Shown: positions 22,883 through 34,214 of the stretch, piece after piece | Layout: every line of letters begins with the position of its first letter | How positions within the stretch are numbered: position 1 is the first letter of the stretch | DNA from: Ctenosaura bakeri | Lineage: Eukaryota > Chordata > Lepidosauria > Squamata > Iguanidae | Reading direction: 5' to 3' | DNA length: 64,000 nucleotides | Assembly: GCA_948474755.1 (NCBI GenBank) | Contig: CAOLHI010002508.1 | Span: 124,001 to 188,000, forward strand | Notes under the pieces: generated by a model | What the model was told of the DNA's origin: nothing | The model's database searches: none | What the model saw: only the letters and a program-made list of their open reading frames with translations | Made by a program: the position numbers and the translations under genes

Positions 22883-25600
22883 GCTAACTAAGTATATACA
22901 TTGATAACCCCCCTTCTACAGTCTTTGTAAATAGGAGCAACCAATCAGTTAAGCCTTGGAAACTGTAGCAAGCTGCTACTCTAACAGTTGAAATCTGTAC
23001 CAGCAGATTTGCACACAGCCTTTTCCTCTTACCTGGAGTTCATTCATCCCAAATCTGAAGCATTTGGCTCTTTCTCCACTCGGAAACTACCCACGAAAAC
23101 TGGAGACTCAAGACCAGGTCCTGAGATCTGGCAATCCAAGGAGCCACACTCACATGTAAGATATCAACCATTCTTTTATATTGTAGGGTTAGTTTTGTTT
23201 TGTTTTTTAAAAAGGTGAGAGATCATATAATTTTCCTCCTTTTTTTAAAAAAAATTGGCAATATTTATAGGTGGTGCTTATCTGTTGCTTATTGGACTAC
23301 GATCCTTCTGTTACCGCCGAAGTTCCTAATTTCTTGCCAGCTGCAAGGTCAATGGAAGTTCAGTTAATGGATAATACTGGAGAACGCACCCAATTTGGAG
23401 CACCTTCACTGGACTGTACTTACCATTGGCCCCAGCCAAGCACAGCCAAGATCAAGCAATGATGAGAGCTCTAGTCTACCCGTATTTGAAGGGCCATCTG
23501 TTCACTAACCCAGGTTTATGTATACCAAAATCCAATGATTCCTTGTAACTTTGACATCTTAATGAACAAGGTTCATTCTTAAAGGCAGTAAAAAGAAAGA
23601 AGAAATATGTTTGTCCTCCAATACTCGATTTGTCAACTAGAAAGACGTACACTATTTCAGTTCCTGGTAGCTATCAATACACAAATTGCACAGTCACTCC
23701 CCCCTCCTCACATCACACAGGAGACCACACACACCAAACATTCAGCAAGAGGAAGAATTCTCTTGTGTTTCATATGCCAACTGACTTCTCTGTTTAGCTG
23801 ATACTCACTTCAAAGCTTTCAGCACTTGCTTATACACATGAAAAGACCACTGTGTGCGAAATAACAATGTGATGGAGGAGCCCACTTGTACTATAATTTG
23901 GTTGTTTCATCTGGTCTCTGTACATACAGTCCAGACTGTTATATACCCTAAAGCTGTTCTGCTGTTCAAACAAATATAGAAATAATTAACAAAGAAGATG
24001 AGCACAGGCAGGAGTAAAGCAACAGGGAGAGAAAATAGGTCTCTGTATGCATGGAGGGAAGGTGTCCTTGAGGACATAAAAATAATACATCTCCTCATCA
24101 GTTCCTTGTTTGTAAAACAAAGATCTTTTGTCCAAGGTTTTCCACTTTGGGTTCTGTTAATTATTAATGTTGGACATAGTTATGACTCCCAGCCATGCCT
24201 CAGGCTACAATTGTTAATGCCTTGATTCTAGCCATCATGAGATGTAATCACTGCAGATCAAGCAGTCCTGTCCACCCCTGCAGCCCAAATTTGTGTCCTT
24301 TATTTGGTATAGAAAACAGAAAACACAAGCCCTGTTTATGCCCTGAAGACTCTTTTGACTACCAGGTCATTCTGCATCTCTGACAGGGTGGGCAAAGGGG
24401 TGGGAAAACTGAAGTCCACTGGCTGTATGCAGTCCTTGGGACCCCACAGAAGACTCTAAAAGCCCCCACATCCACCCCAAGTTTTTTAAAAAAATCAGAC
24501 TGGTTTGGGGGTGATTTTTTTTTGCCCTCAAACCACCCCAAACTGCCTACAAAGGTAACAATTTTCTGCCCTAACCCCCTCTGGCTCCCCAACCTCCCCC
24601 CCCAATAGAAAAAAATCAGCTGAAAATTGACCAAAATGATGGCCATATGTGATTACAATAGGTGTTAGAAAAGTCAATAGTCCCTCTGGTATATTAGTGT
24701 ATGACTAGGGGGAAAAATAGTATCTCAGCAGACAGGGAGTAGCTGTAATGTCTGTTAAATTTAGGGAGCAGCCACCCAATTGTGTCTCTCGTCCTAAGTC
24801 CAGTGCCAACTCTTAGCAATCCTACCAATCAATAGCACAGTTGTAACAACAACAGTCTCAAGCAGTGGCAATAGTATTGAGAAATATCTGGTGTTCACCA
24901 GTAGCTGTGGTTGATTGCTAATGAACTGAAATGTAAACCAGATAAATATGGTTTTGGTTCAGAAAATCTCCAAACTGTTGTAATGGCCTCTACATGGGGA
25001 TATATTGAATACCTTTCACGGTCAGTTGGTACATGCAGTTATCATGCTGCTGATAAGAGCTAGACAGCTTGTTCTCACTATATTAATCCTACACCACATT
25101 CATGGTTTACTAATTTGGAACCATAGTTTCATCTTAGAGTGATATTTTTGACCCTGAGTACTTTAGGCACCTTTCCAAATCAGTTCCCTTCAAATGCATT
25201 CTCCCTCTCTTGCCTTCATACACCCAGTTTATATTTAAAGTTTATGAGGGAAAAAAATCTATTCACTCTAGAATACAGATAACATATGAGAAGGCCAAAC
25301 CTACCATGGATTCTTGACCATTTGAGAGCCATTTTCTTTTGGAAACTACATTATATCACAGAAGTGCTGTCTAAAACAAAGGTGTTTTTTCTTATCGGTC
25401 TTTCTTTTATTAGGAACGAACTGCCTCTGTTACAGAGAGCTTCTTATCTTGCCAATTGCCAATACCTGAAAGACAAGGACAACTTCTCAGTTAAAAACCT
25501 TCTTGTTTTCAAAAGTTTAGTTTAATGTTGTTTTACAATTTTGTATAGTTTGATTACATGTACTTGTCTGTTTCATGTTATATTGGATTTTTGCAATTAC
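22883..25600. other. Unrecognised intergenic DNA
   Basis: No gene or clear repeat found. The left end of the older L1 (3' untranslated region) may extend into the last part of this stretch. Confidence 0.45.
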
Positions 25601-25639
25601 CTGGATAATTTATTTTACAACTGAATGATATAGTTTTAT

Positions 25640-26239
25640 TATTCTTTCTTTTCCTTTGTGTTTGTGTGTATACAAGCTTCCCTTACTGACGAGTTAGAGA
25701 GCGGAGCACTGTCAGAAAATGGAACTGTTTGAAAATCAGAATCCATGTACTTAACCATAGGCGTGAAGAACTTATGGTGGCCAACCAAACTATAATGAGA
25801 GAGAGAAAATAAGAAAAGACAGAGAAGTATTATTCTACCATTACACCTCCACCTAAATACGCTAATAAAAACCATATCCAAAAAGTATTGTCTCATTTGA
25901 TTTCTTATTGCTCAAAAGGTCCATAAGTGGATTCTGATCTTTCAAAAAAAAAAAAAATCTTCAGTTCACTTATCCTTTAAAAACCATGTTAGCCTGGCCA
26001 TTTAGAATAGCTCAGCAACCTTAACAATCCAATCTTCTGTCACCCATGTTTCAGTCTATTCCCAAGTTTGAGTAAACAATATTCTTGCAACTGTGGTTAT
26101 ATAACAAAGAAGCAGTCCTTTATCCAAATCTTCATCCATGATACCCAGCAAAAAAGTTTCTGGTGATATTACATAATCTACCTTAATTTTTTTAAAAAAA
26201 TTAATATATAAATCTTTGACCCATAACTTTTCACTTTTT
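25640..26239 (-). mobile_element. Older L1, 3' portion (host of a nested L1)
   Basis: The reverse strand encodes SEKLWVKDLYINFFKKI, ISPETFLLGIMDEDLDKGLL and LCYITTVARILFTQTWE, then after a break MARLTWFLKDK and the frame end near 25862. This is the L1 ORF2 C-terminus followed by 3' untranslated sequence. Its upstream continuation (HMWWTYKKMKG) lies at 30096-30216, on the far side of the nested L1. The left boundary is approximate. Confidence 0.78.
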
Positions 26240-26425
26240 AAAAATTTTATATACAAGCTTGTTCTCGTACAGTTCTTGATTTACAGTTGTTACAGTTATT
26301 GGAAGGTTAACAATTAAAAGAAACAATTGTTAAAAAGTTAATAATTGAGAGAAACAAAATATATCAGAAGTAAACATAGATGACAGGTAAAGCAAACACA
26401 ACAACAACTGTATATTCAATCCAAG

Positions 26426-26820
26426 TCAATCTCTATGAACTATCACCGAAGCATCTCCCCATTTTTGACCAAAATACATAATTAGCTCTTCCCAATCCTT
26501 TTTAAAATTATCTAGTGATTTATCATTTAACAATATTGTTAATTTATCCAGTTCTAATATTGCATAGGTATCTGTGAGCCATAAATCTATATTGGGGGGT
26601 CTCTTCATTCTTCCAATTTTTAGCATAAAGAATTCTAGCCTTAGTTATTAAATTGAGTATCATTTTTTGTGTTGTTTATCTATATCACTCGCCACTGAAT
26701 TAAACATATTCGATAAATATAATTCTGGGTTCATCGGAAAAATTTTCTTTGTGATCTTAGTAATTTCTAAATGGATATTCTTCCAATATTTTTTTGCCTT
26801 TCTACAGTTCCACCAAAAAT
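26426..26820 (-). pseudogene. L1 ORF2 C-terminus
   Basis: Across frame breaks the reverse strand reads RKAKKYWKNIHLEITKI, NLITKARILYAKNWKN and TYAILELDKLTILLNDKSL, ending in FKKDWEELIMYFGQKWGDAS and a stop. This is the extreme L1 ORF2 C-terminus. Immediately beyond is the short 3' untranslated region. The equivalent segment of the older L1 is at 25862-26239 and differs clearly, showing two separate elements. Confidence 0.85.
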
Positions 26821-26922
26821 GGTAGAATGACCCTTTTTCTGTTTCACATTTCTAACATTTTTCGTTGCCTCCCTTATAGATTTGTCATTTTAACTGGAGT
26901 TAGATGCCATCTGTAAAGCATC

Positions 26923-27345
26923 TTATAGTAGTTTTCTTTGAGTGATTGGCAAGCTGTAAAATTTAAATCTTTCCAAGTTTGTATCCAACCATCTATTTGT
27001 AGAGGGTAACCAATATCTTAATCCCATTTGATCATACAACTTTTGATAGTCTCTTGTTCTAATTCCCATTTTAACAGAAGAAGCTATCAGATGCTTTTTA
27101 CCAGCTTTCAAAATGATATCTAATTCAGAAGAGAGTTTATTGAAATGTTCTTCCTTTGTATCTAGCTTATATCTATAATAAAGTTGTGTATATGAAAACC
27201 AAGAACAATTCATCCCTTCAATAAGCAATTCTTTTCTAGATTTAATAATCGGAACATTATTTTGGAATTTCAGTAGATTATAATAGGTCCACCAATCTGC
27301 TTGGGAACTATTCAAAAGTTTAAAGAAGACTTCCTGCAGGGACAC
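26923..27345 (-). pseudogene. L1 ORF2, middle C-terminal segment
   Basis: About 140 codons of the region between the RT thumb and the cysteine-rich end of L1 ORF2 (WWTYYNLLKFQNNVPIIKSR, LSSELDIILKAGKKHLIASS, YDQMGLRYW). Position and polarity match its neighbours. No catalytic motif is expected here. Confidence 0.8.
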
Positions 27346-27456
27346 ACATAATGGTAATTGTGGGCACAGCCAATATTTATATTTGGTCCAAATTTTAAAT
27401 AAAGAATTTCTTATTGGATGTTTACAGAAATCTTTATCCGATTGTTTCTTAAAATA

Positions 27457-27819
27457 TCATAAATAAAAGTGCCACCCTCGAATCAGATCTGCTCCCTCCA
27501 AAAGGAGCAGTCTTTTATTCTCTAACAAGAGCCAATCAGTTATCCATGTTAAAGCATTAGCATGGGCATAGATTTGAAGATCTGGAAAACTCAACCTCCT
27601 CCCCCTCTCTCTAAGACCTGCCATTGTACTCCACTTTATTCCCAGCTTTTTTCCAGCCCAAATAAATTTTGTTAAATCTTTTTTCCATTGATTGAACGTG
27701 TCTCGTTTAGTTATAATAGGAACGTTTTGAAAAAGAAAGTTCATTTTTGGTAATATATTCATTTTTACAACTGCAATTTTCCCTAACAAAGATAATTTAA
27801 GTTTATTCCAAGATATCAA
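27457..27819 (-). pseudogene. L1 ORF2, post-RT (thumb) segment
   Basis: About 120 codons read WNKLKLSLLGKIAVVKMNIL, PKMNFLFQNVPI, FNQWKKDLTKFIWAGKK, IKWSTMAGLRERGRRLSFPD and ALTWITDWLLL. This is the stretch following the RT catalytic motifs in L1 ORF2 (L.GKI..VKM..LPK...LFQ..P). It lies downstream of 28057-28278 in element order. Confidence 0.93.
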
Positions 27820-28056
27820 TTCTTTCCTGATTTCAGTCCAGATTTTAAGATAATTATTATCAAAGAGATTCTTATTATTCTTAAAGAGCCAGACATCTAG
27901 GTACCTGACTTTCTTTTGGATTTTAAATTTTTGTTTTAAGTTTTAATTCTTCTTCTTCATTCTTAGACAAATTAATTGTCGATATTATGGTTTTCTCTTG
28001 ATTAACTTTATATCCTGCCATCTGACCAAATTTTCCCAGAATCTCAGTAAGTTTGT

Positions 28057-28278
28057 TTATAGAATGAGTAGGATCTTCCAAGATAAAATAAGATTGTTTG
28101 CATAAGCCTGAAGTTTGAATATCACATCTTTAACTTTTAAGGCTTTTATACCTTCATCCCTTCTTATCATGTTATTAAGAATTTCTATCACAATTAGGAA
28201 GAGAAGTGGTGAAAGTGGGCAATCTTGCCTTGTTCCTTTTTCAACTTGGACTGGCTTAGTTTTTTCTGAGTTGACCAC
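28057..28278 (-). pseudogene. L1 ORF2 RT core with mutated catalytic box
   Basis: The peptide reads VEKGTRQDCPLSPLLFLIVIEIL, the L1 RT block before motif C. The block where FADD or YADD is expected then appears as QAYANNLILS. Both catalytic aspartates are replaced by asparagine, each explained by a single G-to-A change on the coding strand. Even ignoring the frame breaks, this copy could not polymerise DNA. Confidence 0.88.
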
Positions 28279-28920
28279 TATATAAGCCTCTTGTTCTCAG
28301 TAGATTATTTTAAAAAAATTTTAAAAATTATCTCCGACATTCATCTTCTGGAGTACTTGGAATAGAAATTCCCAAGAAACATTGTTGAACGCTTTTTCAG
28401 CATCCAGGAATATCAAAGCTGCTTTGTTTTCTTGATGTGATTGACAGTATTGAATTATATTAATCAGATTGTGAACTTTATCCTTCAAATGATGCCCTGG
28501 TAGAAATCCTGATTGATCTCTATTAATCCAATAGACAAGTATTTTCTTTAATCTTTCTGTCAGAACTGAAGTGAATAATTTATAAGCTTGGTTTAATAAT
28601 GAAATTGGTCTATAATTTTGTGGATTTGTTGTGTCCTTTCCTTCTTTGGGAATTAACGAGATATTAGCAGTTCTCCAAGACTAAGGTATCTCACCATTTG
28701 CTATTTGATTTAAGAATTCATGAAATGGCAGTAAAAGCTCCTTTTTGAAGATTTTATAAAAGGCGGCTGGGAATCCATGAGGTCCAAGAACTCTCCTTGG
28801 TTTTGCCCTTTTTATAGCCCCAGATATCTCTTCGATTGAGATGGGTTGATTTAGCTGATTTGTAATTCTGACATTTGTATTATATTTGTTTCTTGCAGAT
28901 AATCTTCAGTGTTGTTGTTG

Positions 28921-29663
28921 CCTTACAGGAAACTCCATGTAAAACAATCTGATATTAAGTATTTGAATAATTTCAGATTGGGAGAATGCTTTGTCTCAGC
29001 TAAGAAAAGGAAGAAGAAAGGGACAGTCCTGTATATAAATAAACGCCTAACACCGATTGAAGTCTTTTGAGATGGAGCAGGTCATTATGTTGCGGTCGAA
29101 ATTAAAATTCAAGAGGAAAAGGTTCTATTACTAAATGTCTATTCTCCCAGTGAGAACAAGTCAATTTTCTTTGGAAAGCTTGTTGAGGTTTTAGGTGATC
29201 ATCAATACGACAAGATGATACTGATGGGAGATTGGAACACGGTCATGGATCCTTCATTAGATAGAAAATCTGACAAGGAAATTAAAAGATCTCAAGGGAG
29301 ACTACTAAGAATGTTTTAAACTTCATTATGGATTATGGTCTGATTGATATCTGGAGACAAAGATGGGGAAAGGAGAAAGATTACACGTTTTATTCTCATT
29401 GGCATAAGTCTTGGTGTCGAATTGACATGTTTTTCACTTCAAAGATGCTTCCGAGACACATTAAAAAGATAGAAATCCTCCCTCAAATGACATCTGACCA
29501 CAATCGGGTTTTGCTTGAAGTAGGAAAACTGAAGTCAGAATTCACTTGGAGATGTAAAGAAAACATTCTTACAGATGAGAAGATAGTTCAAAGGATAAAA
29601 TACCACTTGAACTTATTCTTCCAGGAAAATATGAATACAAGAACACTGATTAACATAGTATAG
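28921..29663 (+). pseudogene. L1 ORF2 endonuclease domain remnant
   Basis: The domain begins at LQET (catalytic glutamate), continues after a frame shift as QSDIKYLNNFRLGECFVSAK, reaches ILMGDWNTVMDP (the GDFN-like block) and then, in the frame 29328-29663, TFYSHWHKSWCRIDMFFTSK and MTSDHNRVLLEV (the SDH block with catalytic Asp-His). All landmark blocks of the APE-type endonuclease are present in order. A stop before MGDWN, stops after it and the early frame shift inactivate it. Confidence 0.9.
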
Positions 29664-29690
29664 GACACCGCTAAAGTTTATATAAGAGGC

Positions 29691-29945
29691 ATGATTATGC
29701 AATCAGAATATGAATTGAGGAAAAATAGATTAGCCAAAGAAAACCAATTTTTTTCCAAAATCAAAGACAGAGAAGAAAAATTTAAGAAATCTCCATCTGA
29801 CATGAAATTGGTTAATGAAATCAAAATTCTGAAAGATCAGTTAGCAAATCTTTTAGATAAACAGGTAGAAAAAGAAGTCAAATATCTCAAAAAAACCATT
29901 TTGAAACTGCCAACCAACCAGGTAAATGGCTTTCATATAAATTAA
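29691..29945 (+). pseudogene. L1 ORF2 linker between endonuclease and RT
   Basis: Lysine-rich, coiled-coil-like sequence (RKNRLAKENQFFSKIKDREE, IKILKDQLANLLDKQVEKEV) typical of the region between the endonuclease and RT domains of L1 ORF2. A stop separates it from the endonuclease frame. Confidence 0.78.
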
Positions 29946-30095
29946 GGAAAGATAAAGAGAAAAGGATGGTCAATGAAATCAAGATTGGGGAATAAATTGT
30001 CATTCAACAAGATAAGATCACAGTAACCTTTTATGAATATTATTCAAATTATATACTGGAGATCGATGGCAAGACATAAATATACCAAAAAACCC

Positions 30096-30216
30096 CACCC
30101 TTTCATTTTCTTATAAGTCCACCACATATGCAAAAAGGAGCTCTCCTTGGCTTGCATCCCCAGTATTGATTTGAAACATTCTTAGATATTTTTGACATAT
30201 TATTTAGGATTAATAC
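30096..30216 (-). mobile_element. Older L1, upstream continuation
   Basis: The reverse strand reads KSILGMQAKESSFLHMWWTY followed by KKMKG, the L1 ORF2 cysteine-rich end motif (C..C...G...HMWW.C). It is the direct upstream neighbour, in element order, of the sequence at 26239 leftwards. The younger L1 separates the two. Poorly matching copies of one ~17-bp target lie at 26222-26239 and 30096-30112. Confidence 0.75.
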
Positions 30217-30220
30217 TATC

Positions 30221-30267
30221 TTTTGTTGTTGTGTGCCTTCAAGTCATTTCTGACTTGTGGCAACCCA
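30221..30267 (-). mobile_element. SINE 3'-end fragment
   Basis: GTTGTTGTGTGCCTTCAAGT followed by CATTTCTGACTTGTGG is the reversed 3' end of the tRNA-derived SINE seen at 21741-21986. Only the last ~45 bp remain. Confidence 0.78.
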
Positions 30268-30269
30268 TT

Positions 30270-30990
30270 AAAAGCATTAAATAAATTAAAATATTCAAAA
30301 CAGTTAAAAACATTAAACAGATATAAAATCATAAAAATACTTTAAAAGACATTCCAATACAACTATTAATAAATGAAGCTGCCGGGCTTACATGAAAGCC
30401 TGTTTGAAAAGAAAAGTTTTTGCCTGTCGACGAAAGGAGAGGAAGGAGGGGGCATGCCTAGCCTCCTGTGGAAGAGCGTTCCAAAGGGTGGGAGCAACCA
30501 CCGAGGAGGTTCTCCCCTGTGTCCCACGAAGCAAACCTGGAATGGTGGTGGGACAGAGAAAAAGCCCTCCCCAGCAGATCTTAAGGTTCTAGCTGGCATG
30601 AACAGAGAAATATGGTGTTTCAAATAGCCTGGACCTAAGCCGTTAAGGGCTTTATAGGTCATAACCAGCACTTTGCACTGTGGCCAGAAACGAACAGGTA
30701 GCCAGTGGAGCTGTTTTAGAAAAGGGAGTTATATGCTCCCTGTAACAGGCCCTGGTCAACATTCTAGCTGCTGTGTTTTGAATCTGCTGAAGTTTCTAAA
30801 CAGTTTCCAAAGGCAGCCTCATGTAGAGCGGGGGCTGTTGGAAGTGGCCTTGGGTCCCAATTCCATACAGTAGTCCAACCAAGATGTGATCAAGGCATGT
30901 GTCATTGAAGCCAGAAAAAAACTTCCATTTAAGCAAGCCTTCAGCCTTTAACTGCTTGAGGTAGGAGAGCTGTTGTGAGCGAACACAGCT
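30270..30990 (-). mobile_element. L2 LINE 3' portion
   Basis: Across frame breaks the reverse strand encodes LQQIQN-like, AARMLTRA, REHITP, LKQLHWLPVRF, CKVLVMTYKALNGLGPGYL and a C-terminal end, then an A/T-rich 3' untranslated region. This is the RT C-terminal signature of L2 elements. The 5' end near 30990 is truncated and the left boundary is approximate. Confidence 0.82.
30366..30671 (-). pseudogene. L2 ORF2 C-terminal frame
   Basis: A frame of 101 codons begins LVMTYKALNGLGPGYLKHHI, continues ARTLRSAGEGFFSVPPPFQV and GHRGEPPRWLLPPFGTLFHR, and ends RQKLFFSNRL. This is the L2-type ending (TYKALNGLGP.YL, ...R.LRS...G...VP, ...W..LP..LR). Upstream, the HWLPV block is in another frame, so the gene is broken. 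Confidence 0.85.
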
Positions 30991-31172
30991 CCATAATGCC
31001 TAGGCCCAGAAGATAAAAGACCCTCCCACCATCCAAATGCTACTTCTGTGGCATCAGAGGAAGAGTAGAAGAGACAGGCACAACCCCTTCATGCCTAGAC
31101 CCTGAAGCAGATTAAAGTCCCTACATCCCAACTGCCACTGCCCTGGCCTCAAAGGGGGAGAAAAAGAAGCTG

Positions 31173-31234
31173 TGTTGTAAGCCACCTTGAGTTCCATTTT
31201 GAGGAAAAGATGGAGTATAAACCAAATAAATACT
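31173..31234 (+). mobile_element. L2-type 3' tail fragment
   Basis: GTTGTAAGCCACCTTGAGTT followed by GGAAAAGATGGAGTATAAA is the forward form of the L2 3'-end motif, with the usual TATAAA(T)AAAT ending. Upstream sequence is not recognisable as L2. Confidence 0.6.
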
Positions 31235-32703
31235 TACAGTCTTTAAATACTTACATTTAAAAAAGAATCCTGACATAACTTTGGCAGAACTTTCAGCAGT
31301 TATAACTAAATCTGTATTACAATTTAGAGTGTTCAGTATTTTCTGTCTACTATTGATATTCAAACCCATGTATTTGATCACAGAGTCAACACATATGGGT
31401 TGCATCCCTCAGCATAGCAGGTATGTCCACGTGCAGAGAAATGGTATACCAGCACTACACAACCATCATTCAAACAGCAACATTGTGCAACACATAGCAA
31501 GGACAGGGTGCCACTGCACAATGCACAATAAGCAACTGCAACGTACAATGCACAACTTGCAAAGGCAAGGCACAGAGGCACACACTGTCTGTATAACTCT
31601 ACTTCTACCACTAACAGCAGAATATTTCTATTGCACAATGATAACTTTCTGGCCCTGCAAGCATAGCATGACTTACACATGCATGACTTAAACTAACAAG
31701 ATGCCAGCCACGGTGTGTTATCAAGACAATACTAAAGTTCTAGATTGATCCATCCAGTTCTTTAGATACTTCCCGAACAACCAATCCAGATAGCTGTTTG
31801 GGGGTTTTTTTTGCTCTAGAAAACACCCATTTTGTACCAGTTTTGATATTTACAGTAAAACTGATATTTACACGAAAACTTTAAAACCATTAGTAAGATC
31901 AGAAGTGATCAACAAATGTTGTGGGGGGGGTTCACAATTGTTTGGTCCATTGTATGTAGAGCTTACAGAGAAACAAATTTTCAGGCTTGTAGGTGTTACC
32001 ACTCACACCTTTGTTTCACTCAATCTGAAGGCAAAACTGTCAACATCAATCTTGGCAATACAAGGAAAATTTCCTAATAACAAATAAACGAAACCCATAT
32101 TATTAGAATTTTCAAGTCTATATTTGAATTTCAAGTCAAGTTTACAGTTTTAAAATATACTTTGTTGAGTGAAAACATTTAGGAACAGAGCATTAGGTGA
32201 GGTTTACTGTGCTATTCAGACCTCTTCCACTCAGAATCTGTTTCAATTTTTTTTCTGTCTCCCAGTATTTTTTTTCTCCTAGAAGCATTGAGGTATGAGA
32301 GCTGGCTCAGCTGAACCATCAAACCAATTGAGCACTGAAAAACAGCTCAGTCCCAATATTTATAATTGTGTTATGGCATAAAAGCCAGTTCCTAGTAGAC
32401 TGGACCCATACAGAACATAGCATCTTTTTCTCTTATTTTATTTAAAGGATTTTTGCCTCATTCTTCAGATGAAATGGCTCCCATAGCAGTCTACAATAAG
32501 ATTGCTAACAAACAAGCTGTTCCCTATCCTCAGGCTTGGAACAAGGAGGAACAAAGGGGATTAAACCAAACTCTGGCCCCATTTCTTAAAGCTTATTTCA
32601 TTTCTTTAATTTTCCAAGCATCCAAATCATTCCCAATATTTCTATAATCAGCAACCATGTTGTCTTTCTCTCCTTTGAGAGGTTCAGTTGAATGTTCAAG
32701 ACT
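31235..32703. other. Unrecognised AT-rich intergenic DNA
   Basis: No gene found. At 31460-31590 short GCACAA and CAATGCACAA-like units recur, a mildly repetitive patch. Confidence 0.45.
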
Positions 32704-32834
32704 TAAATCCAGTTGTTAGTCTTAATTATGGTGGTTCTCCTGAGTGAATGGAATTTATATAAGTGTTGATTTTCCAAGCTCCCATTGATTCAATGGGCCT
32801 ACTCAAGTTGGGACTAACAACTTTAGGATTTAGG
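32704..32834. mobile_element. Small palindromic MITE (~130 bp)
   Basis: Left end AATCCAGTTGTTAGTC is complementary to right end GACTAACAACTTTAGGATT. The right half carries CCATTGATTCAATGGG and CTACTCAAGTTGGGACTA. Related copies lie at 45.05-45.17 kb and 48.24-48.38 kb. No target duplication could be fixed. Confidence 0.6.
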
Positions 32835-33060
32835 CTTAGATATCCAATTTCTACAGTCATGTTTCAGTATGTTTCCTATGTGACCTAATTCTACAAGATA
32901 CGACAGATAGGAAAGAACATGATTAAAAAGGTTCTCAGGACAGAAATTTAGTATTAGAACTTTCCTAATCCAAAAAAATAAAAACATCAGATAATCCTAC
33001 ATCTGCTGAAAAGTATCCATTTCCCCCATCCCCACGCAATGTGCTGGGGGTGGGGATAAG
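32835..33060. other. Unrecognised intergenic DNA
   Basis: No gene or repeat recognised. Confidence 0.4.
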
Positions 33061-33064
33061 CTTT

Positions 33065-33649
33065 TGTTAGCCTACCATGAGAGAGACCACACAAGCACTA
33101 TGTGACCTGGGGTTGAACTATGGGCTAGGAGGGGGAGGAGCTAGCAGACCCCCTCTTAAGGCCATGTCGCCCCCTCCCCAGCCTCTTTGGAGTTGCTGCA
33201 AGGAGAGGAGGGGAGCATCTGCATAGTTGCAGATCAGGCCAGCCTCTGGAGCCCTCTCATCTTGTCACCAGACATGGGGGAGGACGGTGATAGAATTGTC
33301 CTTGGGGTGGGCCCATGGTTGGCCCTCACTTCAGGGCTTGTGAGACAAGAGGGGGCTCGGCATGGGTGGTCACCTTGCAAAAAAATGGTTGGTCGAAGGC
33401 GGAACCCAGCCTCATGGGTTCACTTTGAGACCCAGTATCTCGCCCAAAGGATGCTCTGGGAGAGGTCAGGCAGTAACCCCTTGCCTTAGCAACTCCCATT
33501 GTGTTGACCCCCCTTTTTCTCATTAAAAAGTCTAAAGCCCAAGTTCAAGTTCAAATTAATTGGACACACATTAATAAATTGCCCTAGATTAACCGAAGTC
33601 CTGTATGTGTGGTCTCTTTATTTCACGAGTTGGGCAGCAAAAGCTAACT
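33065..33649 (+). mobile_element. Candidate solo LTR of a second family
   Basis: TGTTAGC at the left and GCTAACT at the right are nearly perfect inverted ends in TG...CA style (last base changed). Near the right end are CATTAAAAAG and TTAATAAATT, possible TATA and poly(A) elements, and GGTCTCTTTATTTCACGAGT, which has the look of an LTR U5 end. No matching 4-6 bp flanks are visible and no second copy lies in the window, so support is limited. Confidence 0.38.
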
Positions 33650-34214
33650 GGGTATAGTTTAACGTACTTCCAAGTAGGCATAAACATATTCAGACTTCAA
33701 GGCTATCTTTACATGACAATGAAAAACTGAATCTTACTAGTAATCTTCTAGGCAGATACACACTATTCTCCATCACATGGTACTTTGTCACCACCTTAAA
33801 GGGATGATTTTAAAAAATTACCACTGAGAACGCAACAAAACCATCCACGCTTAGTGATATATAATATCTACTTCACTATATGAATATATGGTATTTTGTG
33901 TTATCACTGAGAGATTTTGGCAACTATAAAAGTAAATGTGAAAGACTATTGGAATTATGATGTGTCATCTGCCAAGCTAAGAGAAATAAATACATACATA
34001 CAATGGTTATTGGAAAGGACAGAATAGAGAAAACAGTATTATGATAAACAACGTTTAAAAAATGGTATTTGTAAAAAAAAATGTTTAACCCTTTTAATAG
34101 GAATAAATAGCACTGGACATGGAGTAGTACCAGTTAAGAGAGCTGAAAGGGTTTTTTAAAAATTATTTTTATTATTTTTAAAGAAATGTATTATAGTTCG
34201 AAGGTCCCAACTAA

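Larger units (their letters stand above)
26240..28905 (-). mobile_element. Younger L1, 3' (non-inverted) portion
   Basis: Read on the reverse strand from 28905 leftwards it encodes the start of the ORF2 RT region (LNQPISIEEISGAIKRAK, GPHGFPAAFYK, NYRPISLLNQAYKL, RDQSGFLPG, IFLDAEKAF), the RT core, the RT C-terminal region and the ORF2 end. A short 3' untranslated region follows, ending in an A-rich tail at 26240. The companion 5' portion lies to the right in opposite orientation (28912-30095). Numerous stops and frame shifts make it inactive. Confidence 0.85.
28912..30095 (+). mobile_element. Younger L1, inverted 5' portion (endonuclease and linker)
   Basis: The forward strand encodes the L1 ORF2 endonuclease and the linker that precedes RT, ending near EYYSNYILEIDGKT. 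In intact L1 this stretch comes directly before the block at which the reverse-strand portion (28905 leftwards) begins. The two pieces are therefore adjacent parts of one element, with the 5' part flipped: the classic product of twin priming. Confidence 0.87.

Noticed and set aside
33065..33649. Definite LTR of a second retroelement family
   Set aside because: Inverted ends are suggestive, but there is no matching target duplication and no second copy; kept only as a low-confidence candidate.
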